Assembly (NCBI GenBank): GCA_963969365.1
Contig: OZ017746.1
Span: 3,596,001-3,660,000, forward strand
DNA: 64,000 bases
Reading direction: 5' to 3'
Source: Asterochloris sp. CNOR1
Lineage: Eukaryota; Chlorophyta; Trebouxiophyceae; Trebouxiales; Trebouxiaceae
Position 1 is the stretch's first letter. Each line of letters opens with the position of its first letter. The position numbers were made by a program, and so were the translations under genes. Below the pieces are notes generated by a model, which was not told the DNA's origin, ran no database searches, and worked only from the letters and a program-made list of their open reading frames with translations. This document shows, in pieces, positions 33,894 to 45,421 of this stretch.

Positions 33894-36192
33894 ATGCTGG
33901 ACCAGCAACAGCAGGCTGGCAGTGCCGCTTGGCAGCAGACCTCCAGCAAGCTGCTGCATGCCGTCAGCCTGCCAAGCTCGCTTAATGCGGCCCCACCCGA
34001 CAAGCGACCTGCTAAGCTGCTTAGCACCGCGGCCCAGGACGGCTGGCTGGCAGTCAGCACGGGCAGGAGCCTGTGGGGTGGTTGCATTGAGGCGCCTGAC
34101 AAGCTCCACCTGAGCAGGTATGCCTCCAGTCGTTCAGTCCACAGTCTGCAGCAATGCAGGACACTTTAGGAACCTCAGCTTGTCAGCAGCGGCTCGTTCA
34201 ACAGCTAAGTCCCTTCTGCATGATCGCAGTTCACCACGCCATGTGTGTGCTTCCTGCAGGCTTGACTGGCCAGGGTGGCCCATCACAGGGCTGACCCTTA
34301 GCAAGGCGCCGAGCAGCTCCCCCAGCCTGCTCGTGCTGGCAGACTGCACTGCAACCATTGGACAGCTTCAGCCAGCTGCAGAGCCCAACCCTCAAACAGA
34401 CCAGCGTGCCTGCAGCTGGGCATTTCACACAGCTGACCCGGTGCCGGGGGCACCCTGTGTTGCAGCGGCTTGGCACCCTCAGTCTCCCCATATTGCCGCT
34501 GTTCTGGCTGGCAGGGAGGTCTGTATCATCATGAATGGCAAGCCTCTAGCTGCGGCCAGCCAGCCCATGGATGCTGAGGAAGCGCCACCACTGCTGATGA
34601 CCAGGATCACAGCAACCCCAGAGGTGCCTGCATCATCAGGGCAGCAGCCCTGCCTCGCTTGGGCCGGCCTGGGGCGGCAGCTGATTGTCAGCTGGGGCAC
34701 CTACACAGAGCTGCTCACCTGGCAACCTGACAGCAGGGCCCGTGTGAGCACCGTGCATCTGTCCAGTCCAAACCTACACCCTGGCAATGGCTGCCATGCT
34801 TGTTGTGCTGCTTGAGCTTCATGGCCTGCTGACTCACCTCATTGGCTGCTCAGCAAGAGTCACAGCTTCACTACATGTATAGCACCAGGCCCGACATGTG
34901 ATCCTCCTTGCCTCACAGGAGGAGCTGTGGCAGACCCTGCTGACCCAGCCAGCCCGGCACGAGCTGTTGGCAGGCGAGTCAGGCTTTGTGGCCATGGCCA
35001 CCACCAGCTGGGGCGAGGTGCTGGGCACAGTTGCTTCGCAGCTCGTATTTCTGGAGGCAGGGGAGCAGCAAAGCACCCAGCAGTCATCAGCTGACTCAGA
35101 CGATGCCTCCGTCGGTGCTCTTAACAGCATTGGGGCAGGCAGTGCTGCTCCTGGAACAGGCGGGCCCCCCTTGGCAGGCCCAGAGGCCGTCCCTGCCAGC
35201 CAGAGTGGCACCAGCAGCATCAGGCCCGCGCCAAGTGACGGGACAGATGGCGACGTGGTGGATCTGCGGGGCAGGCTGCACCATGGTGGACCTGCGGCCA
35301 GCACGCAGCAGCTGCTGCTTCGCAATGCAGAGGAGGTCTCTGTGCCCAGCATGTTCCTCCTTGGCAGCCAGCAGGCAGCAGAAGCTCAGCAGCAGCAGTG
35401 CCTGGAGCAGCAACTGGGGCCGGCTGCGATCTCAAGCAGAGGCTGCTCAAAGCTGTGCCCCGCCAGAGTCTGCCTCATGCTGGTGAGGCAGGCCGCAGGT
35501 CCCCGCAGCCATGCCACAGCGGAGTGCGAGTTCCTGCTGCCAGATGTGCTGGAGGTGAGACTGTGCAGCATGGCAGGCCTGCAAGGTGTAGGGCCAGCCA
35601 GCACGTTTTGCTTGCTTCCTTTATGGTCTTAGGCACCAGCAGCACTTTAGATACACAGCGGCAGCTGTGTTCTGGCGTGCAGGTGATGGAGCGCACCGTG
35701 GTGGTCACCAGCAGTCACTTGCCCGGCCTGGTGCTGCTTTATGGCATCAGTGCTGGCAGCATCTTTTCGCGACGCCGCCTTGCGCTGGAGCCTTCGCCGG
35801 CTCTGCCTCTGCTTGGCTTTGGACTCCTGCTCCATGCGGTCCAGCAGCCGACTGGGGAGCCCTATGTGCAGCTCTTAGGCCTGGAACTGACCCCAGAGCA
35901 CTGCCCAGAGAGCACCAGCAGCATTTTTGGAGGAAGGAGCCGAAAAGCAGCTGTCACGGGGACTGGACAGCAGCTTGGTCTGTATGACCTGGGCGTGCTG
36001 GAGCTGGAAGATGCAGCAGCACACCTTGTCCAGCCTGTCGATTCTTTGCTGGCACTCACACAGCTGGCAACGCTGTCTGCACTGAGCCAGCTGCAGCATG
36101 TCAGCAGCCTGAGCAGTTTGCACTTCTTGAGCACCTTGAGCACACTGTCCTGTCTGAGTGCCCTGAGCATGCTATCAAAGCTATCCGTGTAA
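33894..36192 (+). CDS. WDCP-like beta-propeller protein with Leu/Ser-repeat C terminus
   Basis: Resembles WDCP (WD repeat and coiled-coil-containing protein); function is unknown in algae. The start at 33894 (MLDQQQQAGSAAWQQ) is uncertain. Propeller-like blocks: LDWPGWPITGLTLSKA (34260-34310), CVAAAWHPQSPHIAAVLAGR (about 34455-34515), CLAWAGLGRQLIVSWGTYTE (34650-34710), ELLAGESGFVAMATTSWGE (34960-35020). A Ser/Gly/Ala-rich linker follows, then CLMLVRQAAGPR and VVVTSSHLPGLVLLYGIS (35695-35750), whose order parallels human WDCP. Then comes a segment with SIFGGRSRK and a tail from 36055 with Leu at nearly every third residue. Four or five exons; stop at 36192. The family call rests on remembered similarity of block order, not an alignment. 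Confidence 0.5.
36055..36189 (+). repeat. Leu-Ser-X tripeptide repeat tail
   Basis: The last 45 codons of the WDCP-like gene read as repeats of Leu-(Ser/Thr/Ala)-X: LTQLATLSALSQLQHV, then SSLSSLHFLSTLSTLSCLS, then ALSMLSKLSV. Leucine sits at nearly every third position. Codons differ between units, so the protein pattern is under selection or old rather than a fresh DNA slippage product. Confidence 0.85.
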
Positions 36193-36592
36193 AGGCTGTC
36201 CACAGTCTGGATGGCATGTCATCATTGGTATTGTACAACAATGAATGCGCTGCTGTTTCTAAGCTGATGAGGGCTGATTGCAGAGTAGCAATACTAAAGC
36301 AGAGCCTTGGGGGTTCATGGTCATTCAGGTGCCGGCCGGAATGAGGGGCCCAGCCGTACACTGGGATTGCGACGTTGAGATCCACCGTATGTGTGTTGTT
36401 GACCATCTGTTGCTGGCTAGATGAGAGTGATGCTCAAGCGCGCTTGCTGTTGACATTTAGAATAGCCCTGTGGGCTCAGAGCTCTGGATTGTCCTGGCCC
36501 TGAACGGCTATACAAGCTCGTGTCTGGCTGGCTCTCGGTCAATACAGTATGCTCAGCTCCAGTCATTGAGAGGTGTTGGCGGTTAGCATCGG
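36193..36592. promoter_or_regulatory. Intergenic region upstream of the modular LRR gene
   Basis: 400 bp with no conserved coding segment. A TATACAA motif at 36509-36515 lies about 78 bp upstream of the ATG at 36593, similar to the TATA-to-ATG distance at the ALDH gene. It is a weak TATA candidate. Confidence 0.35.
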
Positions 36593-39500
36593 ATGGCCAC
36601 ATGGCTGCTCCTTGTCGTTCTGCTAGGCTCCCAGACAGTTGCTGATGGACTTACAAGGCCAGATGACGGGCCCCCTTCATTGGGGGGCCAGCCGGGCTCT
36701 AGCTCAGCCCCTGCACCCTCAGATAGCCCTTTCCTGACACACCGCTTGCCTCATGTGCCCATCAATATCCCCACGTCAAGCCTTGTCCCGGCCCCATGTG
36801 ACCATTGCGGGGAGCCACACTGTCTAAGCTGCAGCAATTGCTTTGCTGAGGCCGCTCAGCAGGGCGATGTGAGGGTGCAGGAGTACCTCATGCGCAATGA
36901 TGCCAGCCAAGGCGCCGTAGTGAGGCTCAGCCTGGAGGTGGGACAGCCAGCTGCAGCATGGCACCCTGCTCAGTGCTGAAGCAGCGGAGTGTCGATCAGC
37001 AGGCCGATTTGGTGTGCCTGTGTCACATGCCAATCGCACAAGGCCAAGCTTAGGCGACTGAGCAGTCACAAACCTGCTAAGCCCCGCACAATCATAGGCT
37101 GAATCTGCGCTGACTCTGAGCTCGTCATTGCAGATTGCTGTGGACGAGAAGTGTCCAGTCCAGAGTATTAGTCTAAAAATTAAGCAAAAGGCCAGCTGGT
37201 GGCAGCAGCATGCAGCGCCTCTGGAGGCTGGGGAGCCACGCTTTGTGTCGGACTGCAACACACCAGCTGGCACGGCTCCAACTGGCCTGGACAACGTCCT
37301 CCAGTGGAGCTTGACGGGTGGGTGATGCCAGCTGCACACCGCAGCCTGAGCAGCCAATGTCGACCATTCCTATTGCTCTGCACCTGCAGGATCTGCCTGC
37401 CTGATGCACAGCCAACATCAGGTCCAGCAGCCCCTGCCAGTCTGTCACATGTGAAAGCTTAAGGCACAGCATGTTTTCGTGCTATAGACACAATTCACTC
37501 GTCTGCAGGGCCCCCTGCGCCTGCGACACCTGCGTTCACAACACCTGTGCCCGCGCCCTCAGGACCAACATCAGGTGCACTATACATTTTTGATGTTGAA
37601 CAGATGATCTTTGGGCCCAAGGCCACGCCCTTGTTCTTCAAGCACACCGCAGCGGCCACAACTGACCCTTGTTTGGCTGCTGCAGTGACACTGTACAACC
37701 TGTGCAATGCCACCTCAGCAGTTGACATCGACACAACCCTCACTGTCCCTGCCGACTGCTCCTGCTTCGACGTCACCCAGTCTGGCATACATGGCATTTC
37801 CTATAATGCGGACCCCACTCTGGTCACCCTCTTCCAGGGCTCGGGCTGCCAGGCCAGCAATGCAGTCCCTGCTGCCGACAATGCTCAGTGCTTCATGGGC
37901 CACTACGAGCGCCCGGCCACAGATGCATACTGTGACAGCTTCTGTGGCAGCGACCCCGCCCTGAGCAATGGGCTGTTCAGCATTAAGATCTGCCCAGGTG
38001 AAGCTGCCGGCCACCCTTCCTGCCCAGCAGCACACTGTAGAGACTGGGCTCTGCCATGCCTGAGTTAGGCTTTGTCAAGTCTCAGGTCAGGCCAGGACAT
38101 CTGCATGCAACTATGCAGGCAGATGCTGCTGCGCACAGGTCACGAACCATGCCCTGGCCTGCTGTGGCAGGCGCAAAGCGCAGTACAACAGAGCCAGTAT
38201 GAGGCCATCTGACAGTGAGCTGTCCCTGCTTGTGCAGGGACACCACCACCTTCAGAAGGTCAGTTTGCATGACTAAGCCTGTGCAGCAGCAGCCCTGCGT
38301 CGTGCTCACTCCTCCAGCGAGGCAGGGTGTGGCTGCTAAAGCAGTGTGTTGCTCCGTTACAGCTCCTGCTGTGAAGGAGTGGTCCTCGTTCCTGACAGTG
38401 CTTGCCTGCAGCTACAGAACGCCGCCAGCTGAAAGAAGCAGACCCCAATTCCGCTCGTGTCCCCATGAGCAAAGTTCCACCCCCAGGTGACCAGCTTCTG
38501 AGTTGCTTGAAAGTTGCAGCCCATCTGCAATGAAGGCCCCGTGATCTGCAAAGTCCTCAGCAGGAGGCTGGCCTGCCTGCAGCTGCACCCGGTGTCTCTG
38601 CTGCCCAGTCATTGTTTCAAGCTCAGCCTCCCGTCTGACTGCTTGCCCCATGACTGCACTGCAGTGCCACAGGACGCTGCAGGCAATGTCACCTTCTCTG
38701 TGCTGCTGATGGATCTGGACGAGGCAAACTGCACTTCCACAGTGGAGGCTGCCATCCTGGCGGCCATCGAGGACGCAGCAGGCACTAACACCACCACATC
38801 AGTAAGCTTCAAGCCTTACAGGTGCGGCCCTTGCTTTGAGTGGCCGGCGTCCCAGCATCATGCAGCCAAGACCTGCACCAGCTGCCTGCTGTAGGACTTG
38901 CCAGAGAAGTCAAGATGCATATTCTGCACGGCTGGAGCACAGGCAGAGAGCAGACCTGAGAGCATATGTGAGCCATGCTGCGTGTACCACCCGCCAGCCA
39001 CCCCACCAGCCAGTGCTCGACGCAAACTGGTTTTTTCCTGGCAGGAATGGGGACGATGGCAAGCCAGAGGGCATTGCTGTGCTGGCAACCACCACCCTAT
39101 GGTCGGCTGAGCAGGCTGAGGAGCACCGCGAAGCGTTCTCACGGCAGCTGCAGCAGAGTTCGCGCTTGTGCGGCATGCTGCCAGGGCACGAGTGCAGCAG
39201 TCTGAGGCTGCTGTCCCTGAACGGTGTCTGCATGGAGGCATGCAGTGAGAGCAACTGGTTGCGTGGGGACGATGTCCAGCCCTCTGCGCTTTCTTGGTGC
39301 GAGGTGCCAGACCAGGCATCAGGTGGGCTCACCTGGGCCTGTGTGTGCAGGCGTGCAGGTCTGCAGCTCTGCCAAGCAACAGATGCAGGCTAGTGACAAG
39401 CCTGCTGCAGGCTGCATGAGGGTTCCTTGTCGTTTTGAAGCTGCAGCCTGTCTTGCGCGTGATTTGCTGGAGCATACCTAGCCTGTGAAAGCTGCTCAGC

Positions 39501-42500
39501 TGCAGGCAGTCCTGATGTGCAACTCCTGACTGGGCTGCCCGCAAAGTTTTGTCAGCGATGGTCATGCCGCACATGCACTCAGCTGCGGCTGAAATATCTG
39601 CTGTGCATCTGTGGAAGTGCTGATGCTGCACCTGAACTCAGCTGTAGCCAATTGTCATGATGCAGGGTACCACCACATCATCCACTACGTGCGCTGGTAC
39701 GAGGAGTGGTGGGAGGAGGATGACAGGTGAGGTCCCTGGCTGCTGGCCTGCCTTGCTGTGTTGTCACCACCACATTCTGTGCTGCACTAGCTGCTGGCTG
39801 GCTTGCTGCTCTGCTGCTCCTGCTTTGCCCCCATCACCCAGAGTGCATGCAGCACAGCCCTTTCAAAGTGGCTGAATCATCACCATTGCATGCAGCTGCT
39901 GGAACTGCCAGGAGCTGGTTGCTCCTCAGCGGGAAGCTGCTGCTGAGGTCCAGGTGGCCTGGAGAGGCAACTTTGCAGCAGGCGATGTCTTTGCTGGGCC
40001 CCAGGACCTGAATCTCGTCGATCTAGACCAGCAGAGCATTGAGCTGGACGCCATTGAGGATGACGAGCCTGCCATCATGTGAGGGAAATCATGCAGACTG
40101 CATTTGACAGGCTGTACCATTCTCCTCTGCTTCGTTTAAGGTCCGAGAAGCGGCAAGCCTGCTCACACTATTGGTGCTAGTATCTGCTGCACCTCCTCCG
40201 GCCTCCACTGCCCTCTTTACTTATTGAGTCCTTGTTCGGCTGCAGGTACATTCTTACCACGGCCTGCGGGTGCAAGTACGGCTACCTCCTGCGCTGTGAG
40301 GTGCTCAGCAAGATGGAGTGGGACTGGCCATGCCTGCCTAAACCCCAGGGAGGTGGGTTCCGCCGTACCTCTGCTTGTGACTGGCTGTCTTTGTGTCTCT
40401 TCCCTAACCTGTTGTTCGCAGCAATGCCACATAATTGTTCTGTGGGGCAGGCCCTGAGCAGCCACGCAATGCTGTGGGACACTTCAAGATCAAGCCAGAC
40501 CCTCGATGAAAGCTGTGCTGACAGGTCGCCGCAGCTACCGCCAGCTCACATTGCTGGCTGTCTTGCCCAGGGATCATCACGACTGCAGTCGCTCACGCCC
40601 AGCACTGTGACTCGCAGGCTGCGAGGGTCGCAGCTCTCCTGCTGGGCAGGGCTGGCGCAACGGCTTTGGGCACCTGATTCCCACATGTGAGTCACTGGTG
40701 TTGCATGCCAGCTGCTACTTGCCAGCTGCTCCTTGCCAGATATGTTATTTCTAAAGCCAATGAGGAGCATGTAGCAGCCTGGAGGATCATGTGCTGCTGC
40801 AGGCACCTCCTCCCCCCTCTATGTGCCGAGCAACCCGACAGGCTCCACAGCTGCGCCAGACACAACGCCTGCTTACATGCCGAGCAACCCGACAGGCTCC
40901 ACAGCTGCGCCAGACACAACGCCTGCTTACATGCCGGGCAACCCCACAGGCACGACAGCTGCGCCAGGATCAACGCCTGCTTACATGCCAAGCAACCCAG
41001 ACGGCTCAACAGCTGCGCCAGGCACGACGCCTGCCTATATGCCGAGCAACCCCACAGGCTCAACAGCTGCGCCAGACACAACGCCTGTAGCCTCGTCAGC
41101 CGGAGGCTGTGCAGCAGGTGCAACTTACTCGCTGTCCTTTCTGTCAACTTTGTGTGGCTTTGTCCAACAGCGCCAGCAGGCCTCACAACACATCCTCCCT
41201 CTCTGCAGTTCCAGTCACGCTGTACAACCAGGGCGACAGCACATCAGCATTCGACTTTGGTGCAATCATCAGCGTGCCAACTGACTGCATGTGCCATGAC
41301 ATCAGCCAGTCTGGCACCTCTGGCGTGTCATTCAGTGCTCCTCCCGGAGCCACAGTCACGCTGTACAAGGACTTTGGCTGCCAGCCCAGCATGGCATTCT
41401 TGGCTGAGAATAATGCCCAGTGCTTCAATGGGAACCACGAGCTCCCCTCAACCGACTCCACTTGTGACAGCTTCAGTGCCAGCAGCTTGCAGGCTGCTTC
41501 ACTGAACGACAAACTGCACAGCATCATGATATGCTCAGGTAAGCCTGCTCACTCATGCTCCTGCTCACTAGCAAAGGCCTTGTACTGATACCATGATGCT
41601 CAAAACCTGTCCTGTGCACGGGCAGCTGAGCAACGCTATAAGGGCAGACGTCTCTGCCGTGCTACAAGCCAAGTACTGGAGCTGGCAACTTTGCTGCTGT
41701 TAGTGCTGCAGAGGGCTGCATTGGTGATACCCCAGAGGCTCCCACACAGCCTCCCAGCTCACAGAACGCCACTCCACCGCCAGGCCCCTACATGCCAGCC
41801 CTCCCAACAGGGTCCACTTCAGCACCAGGTGAGTGACTGGTCAGAGCCAGCACAAGCACAGCAGCCAGGTCAGCTCTGGCTGGCACACTACATATGTGCT
41901 CAAGTCGTCACATTGCCTTTCCTCTGCAGGGTCCTCAGTGGCTACGCCCACAACAACTGCTGCGCGCCCATCGATGACATCAGGTGCAACAAGGTGTTTG
42001 GGGCACCCAAAGGCGTTCACTGTCCTTGGAGGCCATTGACTGGCTACCACACTCACCCGTGGCTGTGCTGCTGCAGTGACACTGTACAACCTGTGCAATG
42101 CCACTTCAGCAGTTGACATCGACGCAACCCTCACTATCCCTGCCGACTGCTCCTGCTTCGACGTCACCCAGTCTGGCGTGAATGGCATTTCGTATAATGC
42201 GGACCCCACTCTGGTCACCCTCTTCCAGGGCTCGGGCTGCCAGGCCAGCAATGCAGTCCCTGCTGCCGACAATGCTCAGTGCTTCATGGGCCACTACGAG
42301 CGCCCATCCACAGATGCATACTGTGACAGCTTCTGTGCCAGCACCCCTGCCCTGAGCAACGGGCTGTTCAGCCTGAAGATCTGTCCAGGTGAGGCTGCCA
42401 GGTGCACTGCGCTGCCCAGCTGCCGGGCGGAGGCTGGATGTGGCCTCTGCCAAGCCTGCGTCGGCTTGTGCCTGTCGACCCACAGTCGCCGCCTGGCTGC

Positions 42501-45421
42501 AGGCACAGTGACGTGCCCCAACCCAACAGCTCTGCCAGACAGGTCTCTGCCAGATATCATCAGCGACCTGCCGGAAATCAGCGTCAACATTGAGACCAGC
42601 ATCACCCTGTCAAACAGGATGTGCGGCATCACCGAGGTAGGCAGGCGGCTTGCACTTCGACAGGCAAGAGGTGGCTCTGAGTGGCAGCTGCTCAAGAATA
42701 ACTCAGCGCTCTGAAAGCTGCACCTGAGTTCCGCTGTGTGGTGCAGGCAGCTGTGGCCCCCAGGTCAGGCGCCCTGGCAGGCGACATGTCTGTCACACCC
42801 GGCCTGGGCATCACGTTTGACACTGGCTCAGCAATGGTGGGGCATGCCATGTTTGTGATCTGAAGCACGTAGCTTGCTGCAGCTGCCCTGCTGCAAGGCT
42901 TCTTGGTCCTGTTCTGCTGCACTTGCCTGTGGGGCGGAGTGCATCAGCACAGAAATGCCTAGCACCCAGCCTGCTTCTGGTATTGAGCTGCCCTGTGTCC
43001 TCCTGCCACGCAGTTCGCCATGCTGAGCTGATCTTTGCCGGCCTATCTGTACTGCCCCATGCCTGAGAAGCTGTGCTGTGTCTCTAGGTGGCGCTGGAGC
43101 TGCATGCATCGCTTGCGCCTGGCTCCTACATGGGCACCCTGGAGGTTGACTTCATGGCCACTTACAGCGCATGTGTCGCCAAGCACTACAGGCAGCTGGT
43201 GGTTACACAGGCCATTGAGACTGATGACAACATCCAGGCCGCTCTGACTGCTGCCTCATACAGCAACGGCACTGTGATTCTTACCTTTGGGGTTGACATT
43301 ACACCAGGTGAGACGATGGACCTTCGACAAGTGCTGTGCGCCCCTGCAAACGTGGCATGGTATTTCTTGCCATGCTCGAAGGGAGAGAAACTGTTGAGGG
43401 AGCCCTTTGTCCTGCTGAGTACTGCCGCCTCGGCTCGGCGGCTGATTGCCAGTCTTGTCGCCTCTGCCTTGCAGCTGAAAGCATGGACAGTACTTTCCGG
43501 GCCCTCTTCCAAATGAAGCAGCACATCGACCCCTTCCGGCAGCAGCTTGCCTGGGACCCCACGCAGATGCCTTGCCACTTTGAGGAGGTCACTTGTCACA
43601 ACGACACAGGTAAGAGCTGCGCAGGGCACCCAGGCAGCGCTCCCAGGCACGACAGCACTGCGGCAAAGCTCCGCGTGCTCTGTGTGCACAACACAAGGCC
43701 TGGCATTGACGCCCCCAAGCTGGCATGCAGGTGCTATGATCTCTTTCAGTGTGGCCAGCAAGGGTCTCTCAGGCCGGCTTCCAGATAACTCAAGCATCTG
43801 GGAGTCCTTCTCTGAGGTTGAGAGCCTGGACTTCTCAGGCAACAGCCTCACGGTGAGAGCTTTGCGCCAGCTGCTTTCCGTTGCTTTTAGCTGGGCAGCA
43901 GGCCTATCTTGGGACAAGCAGTGCATTTCTTCTTTACCTGAATGAGAGGCGCATGTCAGCAGCTTAAGTGCAAATCCCCACCTGCCACAGCTGGCATGTT
44001 ATCAGCTCAAGCCCACCACTAGGATTGCATGAGCTGCAGGGGAACTTGCCCACAAGTCTGGCAACGCTGCACAGGCTGACTTCCCTTCACTTCGGCAGCA
44101 ACCAGCTGTCAGGCATCCTGCCGCGTGCATTTCTGGTGAGCACGTGACAGCAGAGTGGCCTCCCTTCATGGCACCCCTGGCTCCTGACCCCGGAGAGCTT
44201 GCTCTGCAGTGCAGCCCTCACCGCCCAGTGGGCCTGCCACTCGACTTTGCTTGCAGGCTTCGCCCGCACCGTGCTCACTGCTCAAGCTTGATGCATCTGC
44301 AGGCCCTGCCAGGGTCTGCAGTCATCAACCTGAGTGACAACCAGGGGATGTGCGGCGGAGTCCCAAGGCCCCTGGCCAACAAGCTCAGCCTGAGCCGCAA
44401 CGTGAACAGCTTTGCCACTCCATGCCTGAACAGCCCAGTCTCGTTCTCCCTGGCTGGTGCGAACTTTGTGGTCCTCAAGCTGGGCTCTCAGGTGAGAGCT
44501 TGCTGGACTCCCTGCTTCAGGGCGCCCAAATCTGTGCACTGGCTGCTGGCACTCAAGATCACGATCGCACCATCTGCTGCACCAAGCCCCGGGGTGCTGC
44601 CAGGCTGCTGCAGCACCTGCTTCTGCCACTGGTGCGGCAATGTCACCTCTGCTCAGCAGTACATAGTGCTGCGTGGCTGAGGCATTGAGGCTTACTGCCA
44701 ACTGCCAGCCATGCTGAGCTGTGTGCCCTCCCTTGTGCAGGACCTGTACACAGCAGCCCCTGCCCCTGTGGGCCTGGAATACTTTGATGCCACCGACTAT
44801 GTGTATACACAGGGGACGGCGCCATCATTGGGAATTCTGCTGTTGAACGACGTGGCATTGCCAAGCGCTGGCACGTGAGTAGTTCCTGAGCTGGCGGCTA
44901 CCTCAGACTGACTGCAGCCTCTGATAGACAGGGACGGTCTGACTGTGCCGTGACACCAGTAGCAGGCAGCTGTGCTGTGCCACCGGTAACAGGCAGCTGT
45001 GCTGTGCCACCGGTAACAGGCAGCTGTGCTGTGCCATCGGTAGCAGGCAGCTATGCAGACATGGCACAGTAGCCAGGCACACAGCAGCCAGGCACACAGC
45101 AGCCAGGCACACAGCAGCAATGACAGCCCTAATGATGCAGCTGACTGCATCATCACAGCTGACTGCAGCTCTCCACTGAAATGAACACGCCCCTCAGCAG
45201 CCACAGCAGTCATGCAGGCTATGTGCTGCTGCTGCCTCAGTTGCATGGCAGATGTACCTGCACACCGTCTTCAGCTGTTGTGGCGCCCTGCTTGCAGATT
45301 CACACTTGCTGACTTGCTACTGGGTCACGTTACCTACTCCAGAGGCAGCTCTGCCACCTCTGGCACTGATGTCTTTGACATTGAGCGGACAGCTGGCAGC
45401 ACAGGTGTGGCACAAGGCTGA
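36593..45421 (+). CDS. Secreted modular Cys-rich LRR protein, novel repeated module
   Basis: I know no exact homologue. The ATG at 36593 opens a signal peptide (MATWLLLVVLLGSQTVADG). Exons supported by matching splice phases: 36593-36937, 37134-37317, 37509-37574, module 1 37686-37997, 38412-38486, 38665-38821, 39045-39322, 39666-39726, 39896-40078, 40246-40352, repeat exon 40803-41117, module 2 41209-41538, 41711-41830, 41930-41983, module 3 42077-42388. Further exons run from about 42503 to 45421. Modules are about 104-110 residues with 6-8 Cys. Past 43480 lies an LRR N-cap (LAWDPTQMPCHFEEVTC) and short LRRs (LDFSGNSL, LHFGSNQLSGILP, INLSDNQGMCGGVP). No membrane anchor or kinase is visible, so it is probably extracellular or cell-wall. 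Two adjacent genes cannot be excluded, but the phases join throughout. Confidence 0.65.
37686..37997 (+). other. Module 1 exon of the secreted protein (phase 1-1)
   Basis: A 312-nt exon flanked by phase-1 introns. It encodes VTLYNLCNATSAV, PADCSCFDVTQSG, VTLFQGSGCQASNA, DNAQCFMGHYE and AYCDSFCGS, ending KICPG. It has eight cysteines. The two VTL(Y/F) strands followed by Gly-Cys suggest a compact beta-sandwich, possibly Greek-key, but no family assignment is claimed. Confidence 0.7.
40820..41090 (+). repeat. 54-bp (18-residue) coding tandem repeat
   Basis: Five units start at 40832, 40886, 40940, 40994 and 41048. The unit is approximately NPTGSTAAPDTTPAYMPS, with variants NPTGTTAAPGS and NPDGSTAAPGT. 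It fills one phase 1-1 exon (40803-41117). Pro, Thr, Ser and Ala dominate, which suits an extended, perhaps O-glycosylated wall-type linker. A related sequence (PYMPALPTGSTSAP) recurs in the exon 41711-41830. Confidence 0.9.
41209..41538 (+). other. Module 2 exon (diverged copy, phase 1-1)
   Basis: A 330-nt exon flanked by phase-1 introns. It keeps VPVTLYN, PTDCMCHDISQSG, VTLYKDFGCQPS, NNAQCFNGNHE and STCDSFSAS, ending MICSG. It has six cysteines: the Cys of NLC and the last Cys of CDSFC in modules 1 and 3 are both missing here. Confidence 0.7.
42077..42388 (+). other. Module 3 exon, about 94% identical in DNA to module 1
   Basis: A 312-nt phase 1-1 exon. I count about 18 differences from the module 1 exon. 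A block of 113 bp (42193-42305) is identical to 37802-37914. It ends KICPG like module 1. The preceding Pro/Thr linker exon (41930-41983) parallels the one before module 1 (37509-37574). Confidence 0.85.
44935..45118. repeat. Two intronic minisatellites
   Basis: Within the last intron of the secreted LRR gene. About four units of 27 bp, of the type ccaccggtaacaggcagctg plus gtgctgt, run from about 44950 to 45055. Three exact units of 15 bp (agccaggcacacagc) lie at about 45070-45115. Units are contiguous with no unique spacers. Confidence 0.85.

Noticed and set aside
40692-41186. 164-codon minus-strand frame opposite the 54-bp repeats
   Set aside because: It is the mirror of the coding repeat on the plus strand, with no initiation or splice support.
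44935-45118. CRISPR-like array
   Set aside because: Units are contiguous without unique spacers and lie in a eukaryotic intron.
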